Shown here: positions 37,155 to 45,033 of the stretch, one piece after another
How the letters are laid out: every line of letters begins with the position of its first letter
Position numbering within the stretch: the first letter of the stretch is position 1
The notes under the pieces: generated by a model
Seen by the model: the letters and a program-made list of their open reading frames with translations, nothing else
What the model was told of the DNA's origin: nothing
Databases searched by the model: none
Translations under genes and position numbers: made by a program
DNA from: Bacteroidaceae bacterium
GTDB taxonomy: Bacteria; Bacteroidota; Bacteroidia; Bacteroidales; Bacteroidaceae
DNA length: 46,215 nt
Assembly: GCA_017555845.1 (NCBI GenBank)
Contig: JAFZFO010000022.1
Span: 1-46,215 of the forward strand
Direction of reading: 5' to 3'

Positions 37155-39689
37155 ATGAAAAAATACATAACTCTATCACTCCTTCTCCTTTGTTCAATGC
37201 TTGGCATGGCACAGAACCGCATTTCAGTGTCGCCAGCACAGCCATTGGACAATGCAGTCTCGGGGCACTATGCAGCCTGGACAAATGAAGGACTTGCGAC
37301 CTACGGAGGATGCAACTTCCCCGACGTACCCTGTGCCGATGGCGGACAGAAAGTATACTACCCACGTGCCTATGGCGCCAGCGTGCAAGTGCCCGGCGGT
37401 GCCGTGTATCTTGGCGGAATGGACTCAACTGCTTCAATCAGCGAGTGCCTGTTCATCAATGCCACCGATGGTGCGGCCACCCCAATCGCATCATTGCCTG
37501 TGGCATTGGACAACTTTGCAGCCACCTATTACGACGGCATGCTTTGGGTAGCCGGAGGACAGACCAACGGCACTCCAAACAAGAATGTGTACGCATTGGC
37601 ATTGTCAAGCGGAAATGTGAAAGCGGAAAGCAGTGGCAATGAATGGGCTGTTGTTGCCACACTGCCCGATGAGTGCCGCCTGCAGCCTTGCGTTACCGTA
37701 CAGAATACTGCCGCCGGCTATGCGCTCTTTGTCTTTGGCGGATACCAGCCAAAAGCCGAAGGCATGGAAGCCAAGGTGCACACCGATGGTGTATACATGA
37801 CCATCGCCGAACTGAAGAAAGGCGTTGCAGCACAATGGAAGCGCACTTCTCCGACATTGGCATGGATTGACAATGCCACGGATGGCAAGCGCAAGCAGAA
37901 TATTCAGGCCGTTGTGGGCAGCACATGCAGCCCTGTAGGTTACAGCCACGTGCTGTTCTTTGGTGGTGTCAACCACGACATTTTCCTCAGCGCCATCGAA
38001 GGCAAGCAGGACAGCCTGTACCTGCGTCATGAGCCACAGTGGTACAACTTCCGCGAGGACGTACTCACCTACCACACCATTACCGACTCATGGGGAATAT
38101 TGCCGGGCAACAGCCTGCTTGCACGTGCCGGTGCCTGCCTGACACCGGAGGTTGGAGGCAAGGGTTGGAGCTACAGCGGCGGCGAACTGATGCCGGGTGT
38201 ACGTAGCACAGACGTGACACACATTGAAGTAAGTAACGAAAAGAGTTTCGGATGGCTCAACTGGACAGTCCTTGCACTGTACCTTGTTGCCATGCTGGGA
38301 ATGGGATTCTACTTCATGCGCAAGGAGAATGGCGCCGAAGACTTTTTCAAGGGCGGCGGCCGCATCCCATGGTGGGCTGCAGGTATCAGCATCTATGCCA
38401 CAATGCTCTCGGCCATCACATACATGACCATCCCAGCCAAAGCATACACCACCAACTGGACATACTACCCAATGCTGTGGATGATTCTGCTTGTGAGCTT
38501 CCCAGTAATAAAGTACTACCTACCCTATTTCCGCAAGCTCAACGTAACAAGTGCATACGAGATACTTGAGCAACGTTTCAACCTCTTTACCCGCATGCTG
38601 GCATCTACGCTGTTCTGCATCTTCATGATCGTGCGTATGGCCATAGTACTCTATCTCCCATCATTGGCACTCACAGCCGTGACAGGAATAGACATCTACA
38701 TGTGCATTGTACTTATGGGACTGGTTACCATTGTATATTGTACCATGGGTGGTGTGGAGGCTGTCATCTGGGGCGATGTGGTGCAGGGCCTTATACTTGT
38801 CTTTGGAGCACTCTTTGCCGTTGTATACCTGGCAATGGGTACCGAAGGTGGAATCGGCGGTTGCATTGACATTGCATTGGAGAACGACAAACTGCGATTG
38901 TTCGACTGGAGCAACACATGGTCACAGGCTACATGGTGGGTAATCATACTCGGTGGCCTTGCCAACAACCTCATATCATACACCTCGGACCAGACCGTCA
39001 TCCAGCGCTACCTCACCACTCCCGACGAGAAATCGGCCGGCCGTGGAATCCTGGTAAACGGTGTAATGAGCGTGTTTGTCTCTGTGGCATTCTATATGAT
39101 TGGTACCGGTCTCTATACATTCTACAAGACCCACCCCGCCGAACTTGATATCACAATGGGACAGTCCGATGCCATCTTCCCATTCTTCATGATGAGCCAG
39201 ATGCCTGCCGGTATTGCCGGAGCACTCATTGCAGCCATCTTTGCAGCAACCATGAGCACCATCTCAAGCAACATCAACAGCGTGGCAACTGCGTTCTCCA
39301 TCGACTTCTGGAAGCGTTTCCGCCCCACTACTACCGATTCACAGACCGTAGTTGTTGCACGTTGGGCATCAGTTGTCAGCGGTATGGTAGGCCTGGTGCT
39401 TGCACTCCTCATGGCAACTTGGGACATACAGTCGTTCCTGGACTTCTTCAATGAAATCCTGGGATTGCTTACCAGCGGTTTGGGCGGCTTGTTCTTCATT
39501 GCCGTATTCATGAAACGCGTCAAGGGCTACGCTGCACTTGCCGGTTTCGTGGCTGGCGAAGCTGTAGTGTTCATGATGAGCGAATATACCGATGCCAATT
39601 TCCTGCTCTTTGGAGCAATTGGTATGGCAGTTTGCATTGTTGTGGCATGGTTGCTCTCGCTCGGCTCATATTTCAAGAGCAGCAAGTAA
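37155..39689 (+). CDS. Fusion of a NanM-like Kelch mutarotase and a sodium:solute symporter, probable sialic acid transporter
   Basis: This 844-aa protein joins two functions. A signal peptide (about 1-20) leads into a periplasmic six-bladed Kelch propeller (about 25-350) with Gly-Gly blades TYGGCNFPD, YLGGMDS, WVAGGQTNG, FVFGGYQPK, LFFGGVNHD and YSGGELMPG, like YjhT/NanM, which converts alpha-Neu5Ac to the beta form. From about 366, WLNWTVLALYLVAMLGMGFYF opens a sodium:solute symporter (SSS family, about 13 helices) with the conserved GGRIPWWAAGISIYATMLSAITY and the later SDQTVIQRYLTT. Its place after nanA and the AGE gene makes sialic acid the likely cargo. One polypeptide would handle anomer conversion and import. 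Such fusions occur in other Bacteroidetes; I rely on memory for this. Confidence 0.88.
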   Translation: MKKYITLSLLLLCSMLGMAQNRISVSPAQPLDNAVSGHYAAWTNEGLATYGGCNFPDVPCADGGQKVYYPRAYGASVQVPGGAVYLGGMDSTASISECLFINATDGAATPIASLPVALDNFAATYYDGMLWVAGGQTNGTPNKNVYALALSSGNVKAESSGNEWAVVATLPDECRLQPCVTVQNTAAGYALFVFGGYQPKAEGMEAKVHTDGVYMTIAELKKGVAAQWKRTSPTLAWIDNATDGKRKQNIQAVVGSTCSPVGYSHVLFFGGVNHDIFLSAIEGKQDSLYLRHEPQWYNFREDVLTYHTITDSWGILPGNSLLARAGACLTPEVGGKGWSYSGGELMPGVRSTDVTHIEVSNEKSFGWLNWTVLALYLVAMLGMGFYFMRKENGAEDFFKGGGRIPWWAAGISIYATMLSAITYMTIPAKAYTTNWTYYPMLWMILLVSFPVIKYYLPYFRKLNVTSAYEILEQRFNLFTRMLASTLFCIFMIVRMAIVLYLPSLALTAVTGIDIYMCIVLMGLVTIVYCTMGGVEAVIWGDVVQGLILVFGALFAVVYLAMGTEGGIGGCIDIALENDKLRLFDWSNTWSQATWWVIILGGLANNLISYTSDQTVIQRYLTTPDEKSAGRGILVNGVMSVFVSVAFYMIGTGLYTFYKTHPAELDITMGQSDAIFPFFMMSQMPAGIAGALIAAIFAATMSTISSNINSVATAFSIDFWKRFRPTTTDSQTVVVARWASVVSGMVGLVLALLMATWDIQSFLDFFNEILGLLTSGLGGLFFIAVFMKRVKGYAALAGFVAGEAVVFMMSEYTDANFLLFGAIGMAVCIVVAWLLSLGSYFKSSK

Positions 39690-39757
39690 AAAGATTTGCA
39701 TTATGTATCAATAGGTTATAACTCACAAGAGGAGTTTCCCTACACACTTTAGGAATA

Positions 39758-39800
39758 CCCCCTGCATCGATTAGGAATAATCAATTGCAGGGGGATTTTT
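39758..39800 (+). terminator. Terminator of the nan operon
   Basis: CCCCCTGCA (39758-39766) pairs with TGCAGGGGG (39786-39794), with further partial pairing of the loop (CGATT/AATC), followed by ATTTTT. Its right arm overlaps the -33 element of the next promoter. Confidence 0.8.
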
Positions 39801-39815
39801 ATGCCCATATCTTTG
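39785..39815 (+). promoter_or_regulatory. Promoter of the Lys-rich/Arg-rich protein pair
   Basis: TTG (39785-39787), a 20-nt spacer and TATCTTTG (39808-39815) match the Bacteroidetes consensus. The -33 triplet lies inside the nan terminator stem. The leader to the first ATG is about 90 nt. Confidence 0.75.
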
Positions 39816-39911
39816 CAGTGTAAATAATACACAGCGAATATTTGCATCAGAAACAAACGAGAAAATTTTCTGAAAACAGACAAACAGGTTTAACATTAAA
39901 ATTTAAAAGCT

Positions 39912-40307
39912 ATGAAAAAGATGATGATTTTTGCAGTGATGATGAGCATGATGCTTATGCCTGCACAGATGATGGCAAAGAACAACAAGGACAATGCCAA
40001 GCCAAAAGTTGAGTACAAGGTAGACAACAAGAAAGACAAGAAAGACGACAAGTTCAAGTACGACAAAAAAGACAAGAAGAAAGAGGAGAAGAAGTTCAAA
40101 GACAACAAGAAGAACGACAAAAAAAACGACAAGAAGTTCAAGGAGAACAAGAAAAAACAGCAGAAACCACAGATTGTCAAGCAACCAAAGCCACGCCCAA
40201 ATCCACAACCAAAAGTACAGGTAAAAGTTGTGAACGAAGTGAACCCAGTAAATGCAGTAGCAGCAGTAGTTGGCCTGGCAGCAGTGGTAGCATTGATAGC
40301 AAGCTAA
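39912..40307 (+). CDS. Exported, extremely Lys-rich small protein (paralogue 1)
   Basis: This 131-aa protein has a Met-rich signal peptide (10 Met in the first 22 residues, cleavage near AQMMA), then about 75 residues dominated by Lys, Asp and Asn (KDKKDDKFKYDKKDKKKEEK and similar), a Pro/Gln/Lys segment and a C-terminal hydrophobic helix (VNAVAAVVGLAAVVALIAS). No known domain was recognised. It is not just low-complexity noise: it has a strong promoter and a paralogue 62 nt downstream with matching signal peptide, layout and leader. It may be anchored by its C-terminal helix and bind polyanions such as LPS or nucleic acid; this is speculation. Confidence 0.78.
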   Translation: MKKMMIFAVMMSMMLMPAQMMAKNNKDNAKPKVEYKVDNKKDKKDDKFKYDKKDKKKEEKKFKDNKKNDKKNDKKFKENKKKQQKPQIVKQPKPRPNPQPKVQVKVVNEVNPVNAVAAVVGLAAVVALIAS

Positions 40308-40369
40308 ACAACAAAGATTTGAGATAACGACATATAAACAGAAGAACTGACCAATTAAAACTTACAGCT

Positions 40370-40774
40370 ATGAAAAAGATGATGATTATCGCAGTAATGA
40401 TGAGCGCAATGCTCATGCCTGCAGAGATGATGGCAAAGAACAACAACAGGGATTTTGCAAAGCCCAGAGTAGAAAACAGGATGAACAACAGGAAGGATTT
40501 CAAGGTTGCGGCCAAGAGGGACAACAGGAACGACAAGTTCGCGAAGGCACGCCCGGTAAAGCCCATTGACAAGAAGTACAGGAACGACAGACCGGCAAGA
40601 AGACCAAAGCCTGTAGCAAAGGTAAGAAGACCGGCTCCACGCCCAGCGCCAATGCCTCGCCCAAGACCTATAGTACGCCCCGTGTACCACAATCACTGTT
40701 GTGCGAATGATGCGATGGAAACAGCTGCAACAATAGTTGGAATAGCAGCATTGGCAGCACTGATTGCCGACTGA
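40370..40774 (+). CDS. Exported, Arg-rich small protein (paralogue 2)
   Basis: This 134-aa tandem paralogue of the preceding gene shares the opening MKKMMIIAVMMSAMLMPAEMMAKNN and the leader sequence AGCTATGAAAAAGATGATG, but the basic region is Arg-rich (NRMNNRKDFKVAAKRDNRND) and then Pro-Arg-rich (RRPAPRPAPMPRPRP). A YHNHCC motif (about 105-110), absent from the first paralogue, could bind metal or form a disulphide. It ends with a hydrophobic helix TAATIVGIAALAALIAD. It is presumably cotranscribed with the first. Function unknown. Confidence 0.78.
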   Translation: MKKMMIIAVMMSAMLMPAEMMAKNNNRDFAKPRVENRMNNRKDFKVAAKRDNRNDKFAKARPVKPIDKKYRNDRPARRPKPVAKVRRPAPRPAPMPRPRPIVRPVYHNHCCANDAMETAATIVGIAALAALIAD

Positions 40775-40775
40775 C

Positions 40776-40831
40776 AAAAGCAGTAAGATAATGATAATAA
40801 TGAATTTGTAATAACACCATGCACTGCTTTT
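40776..40831 (+). repeat. Long-loop inverted repeat after the Arg-rich gene
   Basis: AAAAGCAGT (40776-40784) and ACTGCTTTT (40823-40831) can form a 9-bp stem with a 38-nt AT-rich loop. It ends with four T only. Possibly a minor 3' structure. Confidence 0.4.
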
Positions 40832-40854
40832 CATACAGACTGATTAGAAAATAT

Positions 40855-40896
40855 TAGAGGAGAACGACAACTCAAAACGTTCTCCTCTATTTTTTG
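40855..40896 (+). terminator. Terminator of the Lys-rich/Arg-rich pair
   Basis: TAGAGGAGAACG (40855-40866) pairs perfectly with CGTTCTCCTCTA (40878-40889) around an 11-nt loop, followed by T7. From here to about 41076 no gene or other element was recognised. Confidence 0.93.
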
Positions 40897-41075
40897 GTAA
40901 CCGTAGCCACCATGGCGCTGCAACACAGCAAAAAAGATAATACAACTCAATGATATGGTTTATTCGTCCTGTATCCCGGACACTGCAAAATTAGTATCAT
41001 ACCAATGGCTGTACAATAGCAAATGATTGTGAATATTCAAGAATCCTATAGCAACATTTGTCCATCGTGCACTAC

Positions 41076-41095
41076 TTTAGTTATTTGTAACTAAA
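41076..41095. promoter_or_regulatory. Palindrome upstream of the feoAB promoter
   Basis: TTTAGTTA and TAACTAAA form a perfect 8-bp inverted repeat around TTTG, ending 30 nt before the -33 element. A candidate regulator site; no match to a known Fur box is claimed. Confidence 0.45.
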
Positions 41096-41124
41096 AAAAA
41101 GCCATTTTTAAGACAATATATCTA

Positions 41125-41155
41125 TTGTCAATGTAGCAAAAGAGAACTATTTTTG
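41125..41155 (+). promoter_or_regulatory. Promoter of the feoAB operon
   Basis: TTG (41125-41127), a 20-nt spacer and TATTTTTG (41148-41155) match the Bacteroidetes consensus. Transcription should begin near 41162, leaving a 69-nt leader that contains an AGGTTG/CAACCT pair (41182-41212). Confidence 0.75.
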
Positions 41156-41171
41156 CATAAAATGCAAAAAT
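41149..41171 (+). promoter_or_regulatory. Candidate operator over the feoAB -7 box and start site
   Basis: ATTTTTGCA (41149-41157) and TGCAAAAAT (41163-41171) are perfect inverted arms around 5 nt. The site covers the -7 box and the predicted start point, so a bound repressor (Fur-like or the LuxR-type protein of this operon) would shut the operon. The identity of the regulator is inference. Confidence 0.6.
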
Positions 41172-41230
41172 ATGAGTGGCAAGGTTGTTGTTTTTCATAT
41201 AAGTACCAACCTATAACGATATAGTAGAGG

Positions 41231-43714
41231 ATGAAATTATCGGAGCTGAAAAATGGTGAGACTGCGGTCATTGTGCGCCTGTCGGGACACGGTGGATTCC
41301 GCAAGCGCATAATGGAGATGGGATTCATTCGTGGAGAGAAGGTAACATCGGTACTTGACTCCCCGATGCACGACCCCATCAAATATAACGTTATGGGCTA
41401 TGAAGTGCTGCTGCGACGCAACGAGGCTGCAATGATTGAGGTGTTGCCCGAGGAGGACGCAAAGCGCGAACTCTCGCCCGCTCCCACATATAACTGCATC
41501 TCGCTGTGCGACAGTTGCGCCACATGTAACGGACAGTGCGGCACAACATACAGGAATGCAACCGAGAGAAGGAATGTAATTAATGTCGCACTGGTGGGCA
41601 ACCCCAACAGCGGCAAGACCTCCATATTCAATGCCCTGGCAAACAAGAACGAGCACGTGGGCAACTACAGTGGCGTGACCGTTGATGCAAAAACCGGCAG
41701 CTTCAACTACAAGGGCTACCGCATAAACCTTACCGACCTTCCCGGAACATACTCCATAGCGGCATACTCGCCCGAGGAGATCTATGTCCGCCGTCACCTG
41801 TATGAACAGATGCCAGACATCATCATAAACTCGGTTGTGGCATCGAACCTCGAGCGCAACCTTTACCTTACCACTGAGCTCATAGACATGAACATACGCT
41901 CAGTAGTGGCACTGAACATGTATGACGAGCTGTTGGCAAAGGGTGCCGAAATTGACTATGTACACCTTGGAGCGATGATGGGTGTCCCCATGATTCCCAC
42001 CGTTGCCCGCAACAACAAGGGTTTGGACAAGCTGCTTGACACGGTGATTGAACTGTTCGAAGGCAAGAACAATACCATACGCCACATCCACATCAACTAT
42101 GGCAGCATCATCGAGGAGCAGATTATACCATTATCGGCATCAATGCACAAGGCCGATGACCTGCCACAGCAGTTCCCCGTACGTTACTGGGCTTTGAAGT
42201 TGCTTGAAAAGGACAAAGAGGCTTTGCGCGACCTTGACAACTGCCTTGAACTGCCAAGATGGAAGGCTATGGCCGAGGAAGCTGCCAGACAGATACAGTC
42301 GCAGATGGGTGTCGATGCCGAGACTGCCATTAACGGTGCAAAGTACGGTTTCATCAACGGTGCATTACAGGAGACATACAAGCCTGGTGCAAAGGATGCG
42401 AACAGGAATACACGCCGCATTGACCGCCTTGTTGCCAACCGTTGGTTGGGATTCCCCATTTTCATTTTTGTAATGTGGGCAATGTTCAGCTCAGTATTCC
42501 TGCTTGGCGCATACCCACAGGAGTGGATTGAGAAACTGTTCACATGGTTTGGCGAGGCTGCAGCAAGCATCATACCACAGGGTGCCATACAGGACCTTGT
42601 TGTCAATGGAATAATAAGTGGTATTGGAAGCGTGGCGGTATTCATTCCGCAGATTCTTATATTGTACCTTTTCATCTCGTTGATGGAAGATTCGGGATAT
42701 ATGGCACGCGCGGCATTCATTATGGACAGGCTCATGCACAAGATGGGACTGCACGGAAAATCATTCATCCCTATGCTCATGGGATTCGGATGCAATGTGC
42801 CGGCAATTATGGCAACACGCACCATCGAGAGCCGCAGCAGCCGCATCATTACGGTACTGATTACCCCTTTCATGTCGTGCAGCGCACGCCTGCCGGTGCT
42901 CATACTGTTCGCCGGAGCATTCTTTCCACAACATGCGGCATTGGTGCTCATGGGGCTTTACCTGCTTGGAATTGTTGTTGCAATAGCTACAGCACGACTG
43001 TTGAGACTGGCGAAGTTCCATAAGGACGAGACACCGTTTGTGATGGAGTTGCCACCCTACCGTTGGCCCACGCTGCGCGCTACACTGCGCCACATGTGGG
43101 AGAAATGTGCACAATACATAAAGAAGATTGGCACAGTGATTCTGCTCTCAACCATTGTAATATGGTTCTTGAGCTACTATCCGAGACCAGAAAAAGGTGA
43201 AAGGTTAAAGGTGAAAGGTGAAAGCGAAATGCTCGCACAAGAAACGGAAAGTTCAAAGCTCAAAGCTCAAAGTAAAGAGGTGAAAGGTGAAAACTTTGAG
43301 CAGATTGCTGAAGAGACCACAATCAGCGGCATAAACGAGAACTCTTTCATTGCCATGCTTGGACATGCTGTAGAGCCGGTGCTTGCACCTATTGGGCAGA
43401 ACTGGCGCTCGGGCATTGCACTGATAACAAGTATCCCTGCAAAGGAACTTGTTGTTAGTACACTTGGCGTACTATACAGCAGTGACTCGGACGAGAGCAT
43501 AACCGAGGACCTGAAGAGGTCGGGCGACTTCACTCCACGCTCGGCAGCGTCCTTCCTTGTATTCATTCTGCTGTTCTTCCCCTGTATAGCAACAATTGCG
43601 GCAATAGCGAATGAAACGGGAAGCAAGAAATGGGCACTGTTCTCTATTGTATACAATACACTCGTCGCATGGGTGGCCGCATATATTGTATACGCCATTG
43701 GCGGATTACTATAA
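41231..43714 (+). CDS. feoB: FeoA-FeoB fusion, ferrous iron transporter
   Basis: This 827-aa protein begins with a FeoA SH3-like domain (about 1-73, KRIMEMGFIRGEKV), a Cys-rich linker (CDSCATCNGQC, about 93-103) and then the FeoB G-protein: G1 GNPNSGKTS (about 123-131), G3 DLPGTYS (about 168) and G4 NMYD. The membrane part follows with Gate motifs such as GFGCNVPAIMATRTIE and SCSARLPV. It imports Fe2+ across the inner membrane. A 34-residue Lys/Glu-rich insertion (about 654-688), encoded by short DNA repeats, sits in a variable loop before NSFIAMLGHAVEPVLAPIG. FeoA-FeoB fusions are usual in Bacteroidetes. It is the first gene of the operon, under a palindromic promoter. Confidence 0.95.
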   Translation: MKLSELKNGETAVIVRLSGHGGFRKRIMEMGFIRGEKVTSVLDSPMHDPIKYNVMGYEVLLRRNEAAMIEVLPEEDAKRELSPAPTYNCISLCDSCATCNGQCGTTYRNATERRNVINVALVGNPNSGKTSIFNALANKNEHVGNYSGVTVDAKTGSFNYKGYRINLTDLPGTYSIAAYSPEEIYVRRHLYEQMPDIIINSVVASNLERNLYLTTELIDMNIRSVVALNMYDELLAKGAEIDYVHLGAMMGVPMIPTVARNNKGLDKLLDTVIELFEGKNNTIRHIHINYGSIIEEQIIPLSASMHKADDLPQQFPVRYWALKLLEKDKEALRDLDNCLELPRWKAMAEEAARQIQSQMGVDAETAINGAKYGFINGALQETYKPGAKDANRNTRRIDRLVANRWLGFPIFIFVMWAMFSSVFLLGAYPQEWIEKLFTWFGEAAASIIPQGAIQDLVVNGIISGIGSVAVFIPQILILYLFISLMEDSGYMARAAFIMDRLMHKMGLHGKSFIPMLMGFGCNVPAIMATRTIESRSSRIITVLITPFMSCSARLPVLILFAGAFFPQHAALVLMGLYLLGIVVAIATARLLRLAKFHKDETPFVMELPPYRWPTLRATLRHMWEKCAQYIKKIGTVILLSTIVIWFLSYYPRPEKGERLKVKGESEMLAQETESSKLKAQSKEVKGENFEQIAEETTISGINENSFIAMLGHAVEPVLAPIGQNWRSGIALITSIPAKELVVSTLGVLYSSDSDESITEDLKRSGDFTPRSAASFLVFILLFFPCIATIAAIANETGSKKWALFSIVYNTLVAWVAAYIVYAIGGLL
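43192..43293 (+). repeat. Short-repeat tract inserted in frame in feoB
   Basis: AAAGGTGAAAGGTTAAAGGT-type heptads (43192-43223), a CAAAGCT triplet of repeats (43254-43273) and another GAGGTGAAAGGTGAAA (43278-43293) make up about 102 bp. The AGGTGAAA motif flanks both ends. The codon pattern is unlike the surrounding gene. Confidence 0.7.
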
Positions 43715-43736
43715 CAACTAATAACTAACAGAAAAA

Positions 43737-44441
43737 ATGAACCAGACTACCAGCATATATAACCGCAGAATGAAAATGGCCGACCTCGTGGCAAGCGACA
43801 TGAGCCTGCTGTCGATACTGCATCGCCTTGACATTGCGTTAGGTTTCGGCGAGGCAACGGTTGCCGAGGTGTGTGCACAGCATAACATATCGGCCGACCT
43901 GTTCCTGATGATATGTAACATATACTCTTTCCGCGACTACAGTCCACAGATTGAGACTCTCACGGATGATGACATAAGAAGCATCACAACCTACCTGCGT
44001 GCTTCGCACAGATTCTACTCAACCATCTGTTTCCCCACACTGCATAACAATATACACAAGATGGTGAAGGAACTGGACGATGTGAGCCGCCGCCTGATTG
44101 ACAAGTTCTACGACGACTATGACAATGAGGTAACAAGCCACTTCCAGTATGAGGAGGAGGTGGTGTTCCCATACATCGAGGACCTGCTCAGCAAAGGACA
44201 GAATGGTAACAGCGAGTACCGCATCTCACTTTTTGAGCACAACCACGGCAATGTCAACGAGAAACTCAACGACCTGAGCAACATCATCATCAAGTACCTG
44301 AACAAGGATTATGCATCGCAGTTGAGATTCGAGATTCTTGGCGAGATACACTACATAAGCAACGACCTTATGAAGCACTCAAACATTGAGAACAAACTGC
44401 TTGTTCCATTGGTTGAAAAAATTGAAAAGCGCTATGAATAA
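43737..44441 (+). CDS. Ric/ScdA-like hemerythrin-domain protein lacking the N-terminal Cys pair
   Basis: This 234-aa protein resembles Ric/YtfE/ScdA proteins that repair iron-sulphur centres after nitric oxide or oxidative damage. Residues 12-65 (MADLVASDMSLLSILHRLDI, then TVAEVCAQHNIS) match the ScdA_N layout, but the usual Cys-Cys-Gly-Gly motif is LGFGE (35-39). A helical diiron domain follows with His91, His103, His107, His135-x3-Glu139, His168/His170, His205 and His214-x3-Glu218, the expected ligands. It would hold a diiron site in the cytoplasm. It starts 23 nt after feoB and overlaps the next gene by 8 bp, in keeping with iron and stress handling. Confidence 0.82.
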   Translation: MNQTTSIYNRRMKMADLVASDMSLLSILHRLDIALGFGEATVAEVCAQHNISADLFLMICNIYSFRDYSPQIETLTDDDIRSITTYLRASHRFYSTICFPTLHNNIHKMVKELDDVSRRLIDKFYDDYDNEVTSHFQYEEEVVFPYIEDLLSKGQNGNSEYRISLFEHNHGNVNEKLNDLSNIIIKYLNKDYASQLRFEILGEIHYISNDLMKHSNIENKLLVPLVEKIEKRYE

Positions 44442-45027
44442 GGAAGGCAAATACAAGGTTATTCTCATTGAGCCGTCAGAGATTATAGCGACAGGCATTG
44501 CCGCCATAATAAACGGCAATCCCAAGTTCTGTGTCGCACAGACATTGAACGAACCGTCGTACTACAACTCCAACGACACCGATGTGGATATTGTAATCAT
44601 AAACCCCACGGTTGTAGACTATAACGACAGGCTCGACATACGTTCGTGGCTTGGAGTTGGCAATACCGCACTTGTAGCGCTCACACACAGCAACTACGAG
44701 GAGAGCGTACTGCGCCAATATGACGAGTGCATAGGCATATATGACAACGCAGCACGCATTGTGCAGAAGTTGAAGAATGCCATTGACGAGAACAACAAGA
44801 ACCCCAAGAACGACCTCAACGAGCTGTCATCGCGCGAAAAGGACATCCTTGCAGCTGTGGCAATGGGAAAGACCAATAAGGAGATTGCCGATGAGTTCAA
44901 CATCTCTATATACACCGTGATTTCGCACCGCCGCAACATATCACAGAAGTTAGGTATCAACTCCATCCCAGGCCTTACCGTATACGCGATAATGAACAAG
45001 CTGGTGGATATATCTGATTTCAGTTAA
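44434..45027 (+). CDS. LuxR/NarL-type regulator with a degenerate receiver domain
   Basis: This 197-aa protein has an N-terminal receiver-like fold (about 7-125) and a C-terminal LuxR DNA-binding domain (about 142-190, LSSREKDILAAVAMGKTNKEIA, with the recognition region TVISHRRNISQKLGI). In the receiver, the phosphoacceptor Asp is Asn57 (IVIINPT) and the acidic pocket is IEPSE, not Asp-Asp, so phosphorylation is unlikely. The start ATG 44434 overlaps the upstream stop (ATGAATAA); the longer frame from 44386 would lie inside the upstream gene. It probably regulates this operon in response to something other than a kinase. Confidence 0.87.
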   Translation: MNKEGKYKVILIEPSEIIATGIAAIINGNPKFCVAQTLNEPSYYNSNDTDVDIVIINPTVVDYNDRLDIRSWLGVGNTALVALTHSNYEESVLRQYDECIGIYDNAARIVQKLKNAIDENNKNPKNDLNELSSREKDILAAVAMGKTNKEIADEFNISIYTVISHRRNISQKLGINSIPGLTVYAIMNKLVDISDFS

Positions 45028-45033
45028 ACAGTC

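Noticed and set aside
39896-40692. Phe/Leu-rich frames antisense to the Lys-rich and Arg-rich genes
   Set aside because: They come from AAG/AAA codons read backwards; the plus-strand genes have signal peptides, a shared leader and a promoter.
40896-41230. Riboswitch or small RNA in the feoAB upstream region
   Set aside because: Only palindromes and promoter boxes were found; no conserved aptamer core was recognised.
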